DNA from: Mesorhizobium comanense
GTDB lineage: Bacteria > Pseudomonadota > Alphaproteobacteria > Rhizobiales > Rhizobiaceae
Direction: 5' to 3'
NCBI RefSeq assembly: GCF_005503535.1
Contig: NZ_SCNN01000005.1
Span: 1-64,000, forward strand
DNA: 64,000 bases
The position numbers and the translations under genes are program-made. Shown here piece by piece: positions 42,741 to 52,431 of this stretch. Under the pieces are notes generated by a model, which worked only from the letters and a program-made list of their open reading frames with translations, did not search any database and was not told where the DNA came from. Numbering within the stretch: the first letter of the stretch is position 1; every line of letters begins with the position of its first letter.

Positions 42741-43724
42741 ATGAATGTGGCCCAGAACATCGTCGCCGGCCTTGACCGGATACTCACCATGGAACTGGTG
42801 CGCGTCACCGAACGGGCCGCAGTGGCGGCCGCCAGGCTGCGCGGCCGGGGCGACGAGAAGGCGGCCGACCAGGTCGCGGTCGACGCCATGCGCCAGGAAC
42901 TCAACCGCCTTGCCATCAAGGGCACCGTGGTGATCGGCGAGGGCGAGCGGGACGAAGCGCCGATGCTCTATATCGGCGAAGAGGTCGGTACCGGCAAAGG
43001 CCCCGCGGTCGATATCGCGCTTGATCCGCTCGAGGGCACGACGATCTGTGCCAAGAACCTGCCGAACGCGCTCGCCGTGATCGCGATCGCCGAGAAGGGC
43101 AGCCTGCTGTTCGCGCCCGACGTCTATATGGACAAGATCGCCATCGGTCCGGGCTATGCCGAGGACGTCATCGACATCGACGCCTCGCCGGCGGACAACA
43201 TCGCGAGCCTGGCGCGGGCCAAGGGCGTCGCCGTTACCGACATCACTGCCTGTATCCTCGACCGGCCACGCCATGCCAGGCTGATCGACGCCGTGCGCGC
43301 CACGGGTGCGGCGATCCGGCTGATCGGCGATGGCGACGTCGCCGGCGTCATCCACACCACCGATCCCGACGAAACCGGCATCGACATCTATCTCGGCACC
43401 GGCGGCGCGCCGGAAGGCGTGCTGGCGGCTGCCGCGCTGCGTTGCACCGGCGGCCAGATGCAGGGCCGATTGATCCTTGATACGCCGGAGAAGGTCGCGC
43501 GCGCCGCCAAGATGGGCATTGCCGATCCCAAGCGGGTCTACCGGGCCGAGGACATGGCGCGTGGCGACGTGCTGTTCGCGGCAACCGGCGTCACCGACGG
43601 CAACATGCTGGCCGGGGTCAAGTTCGGCCGCACCTACATCACCACGCACACGATCGTGCTGCGTTCTTCCTCACGAACGGTGCGCGAGATCAAGGCCCGG
43701 CACCAGGATCTGGATAAGTTCTAG
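42741..43724 (+). CDS. glpX: Class II fructose-1,6-bisphosphatase (GlpX)
   Basis: A 327-residue gluconeogenic phosphatase. The metal-site motifs GTVVIGEGERDEAPML and DIALDPLEGTT are intact, as are DIDASPADNI and YLGTGGAPEGVLAAAALRC. The frame is open 105 bases upstream; MNVAQNIVAGLDRIL gives the normal length. The leader contains a hairpin CCCGCC-TCC-GGCGGG at 42697-42711, of unknown role. Precedes recJ. Confidence 0.96.
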   Translation: MNVAQNIVAGLDRILTMELVRVTERAAVAAARLRGRGDEKAADQVAVDAMRQELNRLAIKGTVVIGEGERDEAPMLYIGEEVGTGKGPAVDIALDPLEGTTICAKNLPNALAVIAIAEKGSLLFAPDVYMDKIAIGPGYAEDVIDIDASPADNIASLARAKGVAVTDITACILDRPRHARLIDAVRATGAAIRLIGDGDVAGVIHTTDPDETGIDIYLGTGGAPEGVLAAAALRCTGGQMQGRLILDTPEKVARAAKMGIADPKRVYRAEDMARGDVLFAATGVTDGNMLAGVKFGRTYITTHTIVLRSSSRTVREIKARHQDLDKF

Positions 43725-43894
43725 ACCCGGCTTGCGCAGCCATATCGCAGTTGCTAGCGATCTGGCGCCGCGGCCAGGCGGGTTGTCCGCGCGCGCGGCT
43801 GAAAGGCGGAAAGCGTAGTCTCTGTTGAAATCCCCACGACCGCGTGCCGGCGCGACCCGCTTGGCTTTGCCAGCCTTTGGCCTATCCTGCGGCC

Positions 43895-45697
43895 ATGTAT
43901 GAGTTGGCAAAGCGCATGACGGGCGAAAGGCGCCTTTTTCTCGATGTCAGGCAGTCGGCAACCGGTCTGTCCTGGGAGCACCGGCTGACCGAGCGGCAGG
44001 ACATGATCGCGCTCGCCATCGCGCAGGGCCATGGCGTGCCCGACATCGTCGCGCGCGTCCTTGCCGGGCGTGGCGTCACAGCCGAACAGACCGAGCGGTT
44101 TCTCGATCCAACGATCCGCAGCCTTTTACCGGATCCGGCCTCGCTGACCGATATGGACAAAGCCGCCATCCGCATCGCGGCGGCGGTGACCGCGAAGGAA
44201 AAAGTGGCGATCTTCGGCGACTACGACGTCGATGGCGCGGCCTCGTCCGCCTTGATGAAGCGCTTCCTCGCCCATTTTTCGGTACCCTCCGAAATCTATA
44301 TTCCCGATCGCATCTTCGAGGGCTACGGCCCCAATCCCGACGCCATGCGCGAACTTGTCTCGCGCGGGGCAAGGCTGATCGTCACCGTCGATTGCGGCAC
44401 CAACAGCGCCGTCTCCGTCGAGGCTGCCAGGGAAGCGGGCGCCGATGTCGTGGTGCTTGACCATCACCAGGTCGGCGGCGCGCTGCCGGCGGCGCTCGCC
44501 GTCGTCAATCCCAACCGCGACGACGACCTTTCGGGACAAGGACATCTGTGTGCCGCCGGCGTCGTGTTCCTTGCCCTGGTTCAGACGGCGAAGGTTTTGC
44601 GCGGGCAGGGCAGCGCCGCGATGCCGGATCTGCTTTCGATGCTCGATCTGGTGGCGCTCGCCACCGTGTGCGACGTGGTGCCGCTCACCGGCGTCAACCG
44701 TGCCTTTGTGGTCAAGGGGTTGCAAGTGGCGCGTCAGCAGAAGAACGAAGGCCTTGCCGCTCTGGCGCGGGTCTCGCGCATCGGCGAGCCGATCGGCACC
44801 TTCCATCTCTCCTACCTGATCGGCCCGCGCATCAATGCCGGCGGACGTATCGGGGACGCCGCGCTCGGCAGCCGGCTGCTTGCCACGGACGATCCGGTCG
44901 AGGCCCTCACCATCGCCGAGACGCTCGACCGGCTGAACCAGGAGCGGCAGCAGATGGAGCAGGAGATGCTGGCCCAGGCGCGTGCCGAGGCCGATGCCGA
45001 GCTCGCCGGCGGCAGCGGCCCGGCGATCGTGGTCACCGCCAGCAATACCTGGCATCCCGGCATTGTCGGCCTGCTTGCCTCGCGGCTGAAGGACCATGCC
45101 CGCCGTCCAGCTTTCGCCATCGCCTTCAACGCTGTGGGCATCGGCACCGGCTCAGGCCGCTCGGTGTCGGGTTTCGACCTCGGACGACTGGTCCGCGAAG
45201 CGGCGGAAGCCGGGCTCATCGTAAAGGGCGGAGGCCATGGCATGGCGGCCGGGATAACCGTCGAGCGCGCGAAGCTGGGCGAACTCAGGGCTTTCTTCGA
45301 GGAGCGTGCCGCCGCCGACGTGTTCCGGCTGCAGGACGAGGAAAGCCTGGCGATCGACGGCGCGCTTGCTGCGGAGGGCGCAACACTCGGGCTGCTCGAT
45401 GCGCTTGAAAAGGCCGGCCCATTCGGCGCGGGGCATGTCGCGCCGGTTTTCGCCCTTCCGCGCCATCGGCTTGTCGACGCGCGTCCCGTCGGCACCAATC
45501 ATATCCGCGCCGACCTGCAGTCGGAGAGCGGCGGCCGCATCCAGGCAATGGCTTTTCGCGCCGTCGACACGGTGCTTGGCGAATTCCTGTTCAAGAACCG
45601 GGGCAAGACGATGCACGTCGCCGGCTCGCTGTCGGGCAATTACTGGAACGGCAACCGCACGGTGCAGTTTCGCATTGTCGATGCGGCACGGGCATAG
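43895..45697 (+). CDS. recJ: Single-stranded-DNA exonuclease RecJ
   Basis: A 600-residue 5'-3' exonuclease used in recombination and mismatch repair. DHH-family motifs in order: FGDYDVDGAASSAL near residue 107, TVDCGTNS, LDHHQVGG at about 188, and the DHHA1/OB portion with GGGHGMAAG. The substrate-binding region SYLIGPRINAGGRIGDA is present. The start at MYELAKRM was chosen within a frame open to 43844; MTGERRLFLDV is another possibility. Confidence 0.95.
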   Translation: MYELAKRMTGERRLFLDVRQSATGLSWEHRLTERQDMIALAIAQGHGVPDIVARVLAGRGVTAEQTERFLDPTIRSLLPDPASLTDMDKAAIRIAAAVTAKEKVAIFGDYDVDGAASSALMKRFLAHFSVPSEIYIPDRIFEGYGPNPDAMRELVSRGARLIVTVDCGTNSAVSVEAAREAGADVVVLDHHQVGGALPAALAVVNPNRDDDLSGQGHLCAAGVVFLALVQTAKVLRGQGSAAMPDLLSMLDLVALATVCDVVPLTGVNRAFVVKGLQVARQQKNEGLAALARVSRIGEPIGTFHLSYLIGPRINAGGRIGDAALGSRLLATDDPVEALTIAETLDRLNQERQQMEQEMLAQARAEADAELAGGSGPAIVVTASNTWHPGIVGLLASRLKDHARRPAFAIAFNAVGIGTGSGRSVSGFDLGRLVREAAEAGLIVKGGGHGMAAGITVERAKLGELRAFFEERAAADVFRLQDEESLAIDGALAAEGATLGLLDALEKAGPFGAGHVAPVFALPRHRLVDARPVGTNHIRADLQSESGGRIQAMAFRAVDTVLGEFLFKNRGKTMHVAGSLSGNYWNGNRTVQFRIVDAARA

Positions 45698-45698
45698 G

Positions 45699-45738
45699 GC
45701 AATTTCAGGAAGCGTGACCGGCTTCCGTCTGGAATTGC
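45699..45738. repeat. Dispersed palindromic repeat, copy B
   Basis: GCAATTTC ... GGAATTGC with AGGAAGCG and CGGCTTCC inner arms, immediately after recJ. A shorter, diverged copy of the elements at 40379 and 63044. Confidence 0.75.
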
Positions 45739-45751
45739 GCAAAACAGAGAG

Positions 45752-46318
45752 CTACGGGGTTGAACCGGCCGGCGCGTACCGCAACAGCGTCACGCCCTGG
45801 GACAGGCGTTCCGTGCCGAGCGGTTTCAGCTGCAGCGACAGCCCTGACTGGAAATACGGCTTTCCCCCGCCCAATACGACCGGGTGCACGTACAGCCGGT
45901 ATTCATCGATAAGGCCGGCCCGTGCCAGAGAGGCGGCAAGATCGGCGCCGCCGACGATGATCATCCCATCTATCTCCTCCTTGAGAGATAGCGCTTCGGC
46001 GACGGCGTCGTGGCTCACCAGCCGGGCATTCGATCCCACATGCCTGAGAGTGGTCGAGAACACGACCTTCGGCGTTCGCCGCCACGCACGAGCAAAATCC
46101 CGCTCGACTTCGGTGGCTCCATCCTCCCGATCCGGGCTGTCCCAGAAGATCATCGTCTCATACATCCGGCGTCCGGCAAGGACGGTCGCGGACCGTGTCA
46201 TCATGTCGTTGAAGTGCTGGTGCAGGTCCGTCTCGGGTATCGGCAGGCCGATGTCCTCGTCTGATCGGGCGATATAGCCGTCCAGCGACGTCAGCATCGA
46301 ATATATGATCCTGGCCAT
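45752..46318 (-). CDS. Dihydrofolate reductase family protein (RibD C-terminal-like)
   Basis: A 188-residue NADPH-dependent reductase-fold protein: MARIIYSMLTSLDGYIAR, the family opening, then VLAGRRMYETMIFWD, VVFSTTLRH, and the C-terminal GGADLAASLARAGLIDEYRLYVHPVVLGGGKPYF. Its substrate is not known; these proteins are homologous to folate and riboflavin-pathway reductases but are usually neither. GGAGG lies 6 bases from the ATG at 46318. Confidence 0.9.
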   Translation of the reverse strand: MARIIYSMLTSLDGYIARSDEDIGLPIPETDLHQHFNDMMTRSATVLAGRRMYETMIFWDSPDREDGATEVERDFARAWRRTPKVVFSTTLRHVGSNARLVSHDAVAEALSLKEEIDGMIIVGGADLAASLARAGLIDEYRLYVHPVVLGGGKPYFQSGLSLQLKPLGTERLSQGVTLLRYAPAGSTP

Positions 46319-46448
46319 TTGCGCCTCCATTTCGCTTGGGCATACGACCATAACCGATTGTATGTTGCAATCAGTGGTGACGAAGAGAATAGGATGCGTT
46401 TGCTGGCGTGTGACGACGGCAGGGTTGCGAGAAGTCTCGAATGGGGCC

Positions 46449-47420
46449 TTAGGCGAGAACGGCCTGCAATCGCGTCAGTTCGCCGATCTGCGCCATTGTC
46501 GCCTGGTAGCCGAGTTTGATGGCTTCGTCGGCGCGGTGGAATTCGGTCAGGCCGATATGGCTGAGCTTGGGTTGCAGCGACATGTCGGGCGGATCGCCGG
46601 CGAGCCTGGCGCGCGAGATGCGGTCCTGGATGATGTTGAACGCTTCGACCATGACGCCGGTGATGCCGAGGCGAGACTGATGCGACTGGTGATCAGGGTC
46701 CATGTGGCCGGAACGCGGCGCATCCTTTTCCACGACCAGTTCGCCGGCACTGTGCTTGATCACCGCGGCGCGGCCGAACAGGTCATAGTGGAGATTGACT
46801 GCGACCACCAGCGGCTGTTCGTAGGCGCGGCAGACCGACACCGGCACCGGATTGACCAGTGCGCCGTCGACGAGCACGCGGCCATTGCAATTGACCGGCT
46901 CGAACACTCCAGGCAGCGCATAGGATGCGCGCATGGCTGTTATCAGCGAACCGCTCGACAGCCAGATCTCATGACCGGTGCGGATCTCCGACGCCACGCA
47001 GACGAACGGCTTGGGCAGATCCTCGAAACGGATACCGTTCACATGTTCACGCAGACGGGCGTCGAGCTTCATGCCGCCGAAAAGGCCGTTGCCGCGCAGG
47101 TTGAGGTCGAGCAAGCCGAAGATGCGCCGCCTGGTGAGGCTGCGCGCGAACTCTTCCAACTCATCCAGCTTGCCGGCGAGATAGCAGCCGCCAACCAACG
47201 CGCCGATCGAGGTGCCGGCGATCATCGAGACTTCGATCCCGGCTTCGTCGAGCGCACGCAGCACGCCGATATGGGCCCAACCCCGGGCGCAGCCGCCGCC
47301 GAGCGCGAGCGAGATGCCTGTCTTCTTGGGAGGTTTGGTTTCGGACGCGCCGCCCGATGAGGACAGGCCGTTGGCCTCCCTGACATCTGGTCTGTTACGC
47401 AATGACGCCCATTCGAGCAT
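46449..47420 (-). CDS. Patatin-like phospholipase family protein (RssA type)
   Basis: A 323-residue serine acyl hydrolase. The oxyanion-hole motif GGGCARGWAHIGVL, nucleophile elbow GTSIGALVG and the catalytic Asp in VDGALVNPVPV form the Ser-Asp dyad of the patatin fold. The first 36 residues are hydrophilic, with no signal peptide, suggesting a cytoplasmic protein acting at the membrane. ATG at 47420 is preferred over the GTG one codon upstream. Confidence 0.9.
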   Translation of the reverse strand: MLEWASLRNRPDVREANGLSSSGGASETKPPKKTGISLALGGGCARGWAHIGVLRALDEAGIEVSMIAGTSIGALVGGCYLAGKLDELEEFARSLTRRRIFGLLDLNLRGNGLFGGMKLDARLREHVNGIRFEDLPKPFVCVASEIRTGHEIWLSSGSLITAMRASYALPGVFEPVNCNGRVLVDGALVNPVPVSVCRAYEQPLVVAVNLHYDLFGRAAVIKHSAGELVVEKDAPRSGHMDPDHQSHQSRLGITGVMVEAFNIIQDRISRARLAGDPPDMSLQPKLSHIGLTEFHRADEAIKLGYQATMAQIGELTRLQAVLA

Positions 47421-47504
47421 CACGATCTCCCTTGTCCCAAGGCTAATATACGGACGGGCCGTATCGAAATGATGAATCTGTGTGGTTGATGTGAGGCAGA
47501 AGGT

Positions 47505-47966
47505 TCACGCTGATGGCTTTCGATACGTCGTCTCGGCATCGAACAGCGGCTTGCTGCCGTCGTCGGCAAGCGTCCCTTTGCCGTCGACCAGCCCCACCGT
47601 CCGGTAAAAGCATGAACGCCGGCCTGTATGACAGGTTGCGTCGTGGCCCAACACTTTCACGCGAAGCCACAATGCGTCCTGGTCGCAGTCGGTGCGCATC
47701 TCGACGACATGCTGGAAATTGCCCGAGGTTTCGCCCTTCTTCCAAAGCGCGTTGCGCGAACGCGACCAGTAGTGGGCGATGCCTGTTTCCAGTGTGAGTG
47801 CGAGTGCCTGCGCATTCATATGCGCGACCATCAGCAGCATGTCGTCTTCTGCATCGGTGACGACAACGGTCACGAGGCCCGCGGCATCAAAGCGCGGCGA
47901 GAACGTCGCGCCTTCTTCGAGGGCCTGCTTGTCTGACGGAGCTTTGGGAAATTCCAGTGCCGACAT
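47505..47966 (-). CDS. hisI: Phosphoribosyl-AMP cyclohydrolase
   Basis: A 153-residue enzyme of histidine synthesis (third step). Motifs: [37 protein letters not shown], and the metal ligands in [11 protein letters not shown] and [13 protein letters not shown]. It is the monofunctional form, not fused to HisE, as usual in alphaproteobacteria. It is 42 bases downstream of folE on the same strand, so the two may be co-transcribed. Confidence 0.96.
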   Translation of the reverse strand: MSALEFPKAPSDKQALEEGATFSPRFDAAGLVTVVVTDAEDDMLLMVAHMNAQALALTLETGIAHYWSRSRNALWKKGETSGNFQHVVEMRTDCDQDALWLRVKVLGHDATCHTGRRSCFYRTVGLVDGKGTLADDGSKPLFDAETTYRKPSA

Positions 47967-48008
47967 TGCCGGTCTATTTTCCTGCTGACCGCGATGCCGG
48001 CATGGGGC

Positions 48009-48641
48009 TCACACCCCGCCGCGCACCATGGTGACGAAACGAACCTGCTCCTCGGGCGTATCCTTGAACACGCCTGTGAAGGTGGAGGTCAGTGTGGTGG
48101 AGCCTTGCTTGCGGATGCCGCGCATGGCCATGCACATGTGCTCGGCCTCGATCATGACGGCGACGCCGCGCGGATTGAGCACATCCTGGATGACACCGGC
48201 GATCTGCGCGGTCAGCGCCTCCTGCGTCTGCAGGCGGTGGGCGAAGATGTCGACGACACGCGCGATCTTGGACAGGCCGACAACCTTGCCATCGGGCAGA
48301 TAGCCGACATGCGCCTTGCCGATGATCGGCACCATGTGGTGCTCGCAATGCGAATGGAACTGGATGTCCCTGACGATGACGAGATCGTCATAGCCGGCGA
48401 CCTCCTCGAAGGTGCGGCCAAGTTCCTCGGCCGGGCACATGTCATAGCCGCCGAACATTTCGCGATAGGCCTTTGCCACGCGCCGGGGCGTGTCGACCAG
48501 GCCTTCCCGGTCGGGATTGTCGCCGGTCCAGCGCAGCAGCGTGCGCACGGCGGCTTCGACTTCGGCTTCGCTCGGCCGGTCGGTGACCGGCTTTTCCATG
48601 TAGGCGGACTGGGGCATGATTTTCTTGATGACGGCATCCAT
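48009..48641 (-). CDS. folE: GTP cyclohydrolase I
   Basis: A 210-residue type IA enzyme that makes dihydroneopterin triphosphate for folate. Zinc ligands are the Cys and His in [22 protein letters not shown] and the Cys in [10 protein letters not shown]; the GTP site [13 protein letters not shown] and [18 protein letters not shown] are present. Divergent from the Fe-S scaffold gene. Confidence 0.97.
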   Translation of the reverse strand: MDAVIKKIMPQSAYMEKPVTDRPSEAEVEAAVRTLLRWTGDNPDREGLVDTPRRVAKAYREMFGGYDMCPAEELGRTFEEVAGYDDLVIVRDIQFHSHCEHHMVPIIGKAHVGYLPDGKVVGLSKIARVVDIFAHRLQTQEALTAQIAGVIQDVLNPRGVAVMIEAEHMCMAMRGIRKQGSTTLTSTFTGVFKDTPEEQVRFVTMVRGGV

Positions 48642-48881
48642 AAAAGGCGTCTCCCGTAGTCCCTCTCTCAGGAGGGACGAGTTGAACGGACCACGACCTT
48701 TCGGTGTCGGAAACTCGCCCCGTTTCCAGCCCCGTAAGCGGCGTGAACTTCCCGGCCTGGACAGCGGCGCTCATCGCCTTGTCGTTACCGGACTGCCAGC
48801 ATTATATAAGGGCGTGGCGAGCGAAAGGAAGACACGGCAGCGGCAATCGCTGTTCGCTTGGCGGCGACGGATTGGAAAATA

Positions 48882-49328
48882 ATGATCAACGACGTCTATA
48901 ACGCGAAAATTCTCGGTTTTGCCGGAAACATCGCGCGCATCGGCCGGCTCGATCACCCCGACGCGACCGCCAAGGCGCATTCCAAACTGTGCGGTTCGAC
49001 CGTTACCGTCGACCTCGAGATGAGGGACGGCATCGTCACCGATTTCGCTCACGACGTGAAGGCTTGCGCGCTTGGCCAGGCGTCGTCCTCCATTATGGCG
49101 CAGCATGTTATCGGCGCCAGTGCCGCGGAATTGCGCGCGGTGCGCGAGACCATGCTGAAGATGTTGAAGGAGAACGGTGCGCCGCCGGAAGGCCGCTTCG
49201 CCGACCTCCGGTATCTGGAGCCGGTGCGCGACTACAAGGCGCGCCATGCCTCGACCATGCTGACCTTCGACGCGGTGGTCGACGCCATCGGCCAGATCGA
49301 GAAAAAGCACGCCGAAGAAACAGCCTGA
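48882..49328 (+). CDS. NifU/IscU-like iron-sulfur cluster scaffold protein
   Basis: A 148-residue protein with the U-type scaffold pattern: YNAKILGFAGNI, then HSKLCGSTVTVDLEM (first Cys), and HDVKACALGQASSSIM (second Cys). The usual third cysteine site in canonical IscU is not obvious, which points to the divergent SufU/NifU-like alphaproteobacterial group. MINDVYNAK is the preferred start. Confidence 0.85.
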   Translation: MINDVYNAKILGFAGNIARIGRLDHPDATAKAHSKLCGSTVTVDLEMRDGIVTDFAHDVKACALGQASSSIMAQHVIGASAAELRAVRETMLKMLKENGAPPEGRFADLRYLEPVRDYKARHASTMLTFDAVVDAIGQIEKKHAEETA

Positions 49329-49351
49329 GCGTGGGATTTCCTCTTCCCACG

Positions 49352-49825
49352 ATGCGCGAACTTCGCGGCGGCCCGCGATCCCGTTCTTTCCACCAGCTGG
49401 TTTTCGTTTCGGGTCTCGCCGGCGCGTTCGTGTCGAGTTGCGGCACCAGCCGCGCCGACGTCGCGCTCACGCGCGACATCGGCGACTATCTGATGAAGGC
49501 TATCCAGGTGTGCTGGAACATGCCGGCAGATACCACCAGCGTTACGCGTGTCCGGATCAGCCTGAACAAGGACGGTTCGCTCGCCGGCCCGCCCAAGATC
49601 CTCGGCCCCGCTACACCGTCACCAGACAAGGTCGCAGAGGCCGCCGTGCGGGCGATCACGCGCTGCGCGCCGTTTCCCGGGCTGGCTTCCTACGCGGCTC
49701 AGTATGATATGTGGCGCGATGTCGTGCTGACATTCAACCCGGTACCGGACACAACGGGCGGACCTTCGGCCGTCGGGGCAGACGACATCGACAAGCTTCT
49801 CGAAAAATACAGGAAGGCAAAATAG
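49352..49825 (+). CDS. Exported TonB/TolA C-terminal-like domain protein
   Basis: A 157-residue protein with an N-terminal signal (LVFVSGLAGAFVSSCG), possibly a lipoprotein or cleaved after SRA. The main domain, DYLMKAIQVCWNMPADTTSVTRVRISLNKDGSLAGPPKIL and EAAVRAITRCAPF, is the beta-alpha-beta fold of TolA C-terminal domains, including the paired cysteines. No transmembrane-coil region, so it is not a full TolA. GTG 49331 is an alternative start. Confidence 0.75.
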   Translation: MRELRGGPRSRSFHQLVFVSGLAGAFVSSCGTSRADVALTRDIGDYLMKAIQVCWNMPADTTSVTRVRISLNKDGSLAGPPKILGPATPSPDKVAEAAVRAITRCAPFPGLASYAAQYDMWRDVVLTFNPVPDTTGGPSAVGADDIDKLLEKYRKAK

Positions 49826-49847
49826 CCTGGAGCCCGCTCGGGGACAG

Positions 49848-50765
49848 TTAGAGCTTTGCCTCCAGCGCCCGCCGGCTTTCGGCAAATTCGCTTCTAAGCC
49901 AGTCGGCGAACGCAGCGGCCGGCTCCGGGAGGTCGCGCAGACTTCTGGCCACAAGCCAATAGGCGCCTGACGCAACCTCGATACCGAACGGCTTGATCAG
50001 TGTTCCAGCCGCGACCTCGCCGCCGATCTGCAGGAGATCGCCAAGCGCCACGCCATGTCCGAGCAAGGCGGCCTGCTTCGACAGCGATGCGTCCGCCAGC
50101 ATCGGGCCCCGCGCCGGCACCGCTTCGGCAGGTACGCCGGCCGCCTCGAACCACCGTGCCCAGCCCTGGCGGTTCTCCTCGTGCAGAAGCGTGTAGCGAA
50201 GGAGGTCTGTCGGCTTATCGAGGGGCGGGCCCGAAGCGAGAAGGGCAGGTGACAGAACCGGCGAATCGACGGTGGATGCCAGCCGCTCGGCCTCGGTGCG
50301 CGGCCATGAGGTGGCGTGTGGGCTGAAGCGCAAGGCGAGTTCGGGTTGATCGCCACGGAACTCGACCAGGCGCGGATCGACTTCCAGAGAGACGTCGATA
50401 TCGGGCCGTAACTGGCGAAACCGGTTGAGCCGGGGCACCAGCCAGACGGAAGCAAGCGACGGCTCGACACTGACGCGAACCACCGATTGCAAAGGGGCGG
50501 CGATCAATTCGGACAGCAACCTGTCGATGCTGTCGAAACTGCGGATCAACTGAGCGAGAAGGCGCTCTCCCATATCCGTTAATTCCACACGGCGGTGGTG
50601 GCGTTCGAACAGGGGCTGGCGCAGAAACGTCTCGAGTTCGCGGATCTGCCGGCTGATCGCCGCCTGGGAGACAAAAAGCTCCTCGGCGGCCTTGCTGAAG
50701 CTCAAGTGCCGCCCAGCTGCCTCGAAGCTCCTCAATGCCGTCAAAGGCAAGCGTCCGCGCTTCAT
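49848..50765 (-). CDS. LysR-family regulator, GcvA/AmpR-like
   Basis: A 305-residue regulator. N-terminal HTH LPLTALRSFEAAGRHLSFSKAAEELFVSQAAISRQIRELE is of the GcvA/AmpR subgroup; the C-terminal effector domain has a periplasmic-binding fold. It is divergent from a small ORF and yidD; a class D beta-lactamase gene follows about 850 bases away. Any link to that gene is speculative. Confidence 0.9.
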   Translation of the reverse strand: MKRGRLPLTALRSFEAAGRHLSFSKAAEELFVSQAAISRQIRELETFLRQPLFERHHRRVELTDMGERLLAQLIRSFDSIDRLLSELIAAPLQSVVRVSVEPSLASVWLVPRLNRFRQLRPDIDVSLEVDPRLVEFRGDQPELALRFSPHATSWPRTEAERLASTVDSPVLSPALLASGPPLDKPTDLLRYTLLHEENRQGWARWFEAAGVPAEAVPARGPMLADASLSKQAALLGHGVALGDLLQIGGEVAAGTLIKPFGIEVASGAYWLVARSLRDLPEPAAAFADWLRSEFAESRRALEAKL

Positions 50766-50856
50766 TTCGCATAACCCTGGATTATCCGAAGCGGAAATTA
50801 TACTCGTTTGAAGGCGAAGGCCAGCGGCGGTCTAATCTCCTCAAAGGAGACCGACC

Positions 50857-51015
50857 ATGATCCAGTTCCTCAACATTTTCGGCGACGTCATGCGGATCGC
50901 GACGTTCCAGTGGCGAGACGAGACCCATCACGCCATGCGTTGCGAGGAGCCCGCCAATCCGGACAGGTGGTCGTATCCGGTGGCCAGGCGGCCGCTTCGC
51001 CGGTCGCGCCCGTGA
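50857..51015 (+). CDS. Small protein divergent from the LysR gene
   Basis: A 52-residue open frame: MIQFLNIFGDVMRIATFQWRD, then a basic tail (ARRPLRRSRP). AGGAGA lies 6-7 bases from the ATG. Its position, 91 bases from and divergent to the regulator, makes it a typical LysR target. Unknown family; not a DUF1127 by sequence. Confidence 0.55.
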   Translation: MIQFLNIFGDVMRIATFQWRDETHHAMRCEEPANPDRWSYPVARRPLRRSRP

Positions 51016-51096
51016 TACGGGGGGAAGGGGGCGGGGATTGCGTTCTGCGTCGCGAGCTCACATCTATCGCTGGGAGTTCGCGACGCGGAGATTTCG

Positions 51097-51483
51097 GTGC
51101 ACGACCAGCACGGGCATGCGCATAGAGCCGCGCCGCCGAGGCGCGGCCGCAACTGGCCCGGCCCGTGGCGCAAGACGCCGGGGCGTCTTCTCGGCACCTC
51201 GTTCGTGCGCCTCTATCAACTGACGCTGTCCGGCTTTGTCGGCAATTCCTGCCGGCATCTGCCGACCTGTTCGGAATATGCCCATGAGGCGATCGCCCGC
51301 CATGGCCTGTGGGCCGGCGGCTGGATGGGTTTTTTCCGGGTTTTGCGCTGCGGGCCGTTCGGCACGCACGGGGTTGATTTGGTTCCGGAAGTGCTGGCGG
51401 ACCGCTACGTCTGGTTCATGCCCTGGCGCTACTGGCGGATCGGCAGCAAGCGCGCCGGGAACGACGGCATTGGTCACGGCTGA
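51097..51483 (+). CDS. yidD: Membrane protein insertion efficiency factor YidD
   Basis: A 128-residue protein with the YidD core LYQLTLSGFVGNSCRHLPTCSEYAHEAIARHG and GWMGFFRVLRCGPFGTHGVDLVP, all conserved cysteines included. An N-terminal His/Arg-rich extension (HDQHGHAHRAAPPRRGR) is longer than in E. coli. GTG start with GGAG upstream. It assists YidC-dependent insertion. Confidence 0.93.
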   Translation: MHDQHGHAHRAAPPRRGRNWPGPWRKTPGRLLGTSFVRLYQLTLSGFVGNSCRHLPTCSEYAHEAIARHGLWAGGWMGFFRVLRCGPFGTHGVDLVPEVLADRYVWFMPWRYWRIGSKRAGNDGIGHG

Positions 51484-51612
51484 GCGGCAGTCTGCGTTTA
51501 CGATCCGGTAGGGTTAACGCAAGCCTGCACAAAGACTGCGCATTTGAGACAAATTCGAGACAAGACACCTCGCTAAGCCAGCTCGCGAACCCCTTCAGAA
51601 GCGAGCATCCCC

Positions 51613-52431
51613 ATGCGTAATGTCGACCGTCTCCCCTTTATCCTGGCTGGCGTGCTGTTCCTGCTTGCCTGGCTGCTGGGATTTCCGATGCGCGCGCAAT
51701 CGGCGCCGCTTGGCGATGTGCAGTGCACGCTGATCGCCGACGCGGCGAGCGGCAAGACGCTTTACCAGGACGGCGTCTGCGACCAGCGGTTCAGTCCGGC
51801 CTCGACATTCAAGGTGCCGCTTTCCCTGATCGGTTACGATTCTGGAATCCTGAGCGACGAGCACACGCCGACATGGGACTACAAGCCCGAGTTCAACGCC
51901 GTGAAGCGAGACCAGAAAACCGTCGACCCGACGATCTGGGAGCGTGATTCCATCATCTGGTTCTCGCGCGAGATCACCCGCAGGCTCGGCGCCGATAAGT
52001 TTGCCGGCTATGTATCGAAATTCAACTACGGCAATTCAGACGTTTCGGGCAATCCCGGCAAGGACGATGGGCTCACCCGTTCCTGGGTCAACTCCTCGCT
52101 CAAGATCACGCCGGTCGAACAGGTTGCCTTCCTGCGCCAGATGCTCGCCGGCAAGATGCCCGTGTCGGCCAAGGCCCATGAAATGACGCGGGCCATCATC
52201 CCGAGCTTCAAGGCCGGCGATTGGGCGGTTCAGGGCAAGACCGGCAGCACCAGGCTCGGCGAGGCCGGCAAGGACAAGCGCTCGCTCGGCTGGTTCGTCG
52301 GCTGGGCGCAGAAAGACGGCCGCCAGATCGTGTTCGCCCGGCTCGTCGTCGATACGAAGCGGACCGATATGCCGAAGGGCCTCGCGACACGGGCCGCATT
52401 CCTGAAGGATCTGCCGCAGCTGATTAAGTGA
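51613..52431 (+). CDS. Class D (OXA-type) beta-lactamase
   Basis: A 272-residue serine beta-lactamase with a signal sequence ending AQSA/PLG. The active-site motifs are complete: Ser64-Thr-Phe-Lys67, SxV-like region SIIWFSREI, Tyr139-Gly-Asn, and Lys209-Thr-Gly (GKTGSTRLG). FSPASTFKVPLSLIGYDSGIL is the classical OXA core. Exported to the periplasm, it would hydrolyse penicillins, possibly oxacillins. Chromosomal and not within a mobile context, so probably intrinsic. Confidence 0.93.
   Translation: MRNVDRLPFILAGVLFLLAWLLGFPMRAQSAPLGDVQCTLIADAASGKTLYQDGVCDQRFSPASTFKVPLSLIGYDSGILSDEHTPTWDYKPEFNAVKRDQKTVDPTIWERDSIIWFSREITRRLGADKFAGYVSKFNYGNSDVSGNPGKDDGLTRSWVNSSLKITPVEQVAFLRQMLAGKMPVSAKAHEMTRAIIPSFKAGDWAVQGKTGSTRLGEAGKDKRSLGWFVGWAQKDGRQIVFARLVVDTKRTDMPKGLATRAAFLKDLPQLIK

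Noticed and set aside
51613..52431. Beta-lactamase as an acquired resistance cassette
   Set aside because: No integron, insertion sequence or composition change around it; flanked by housekeeping yidD and thrS.
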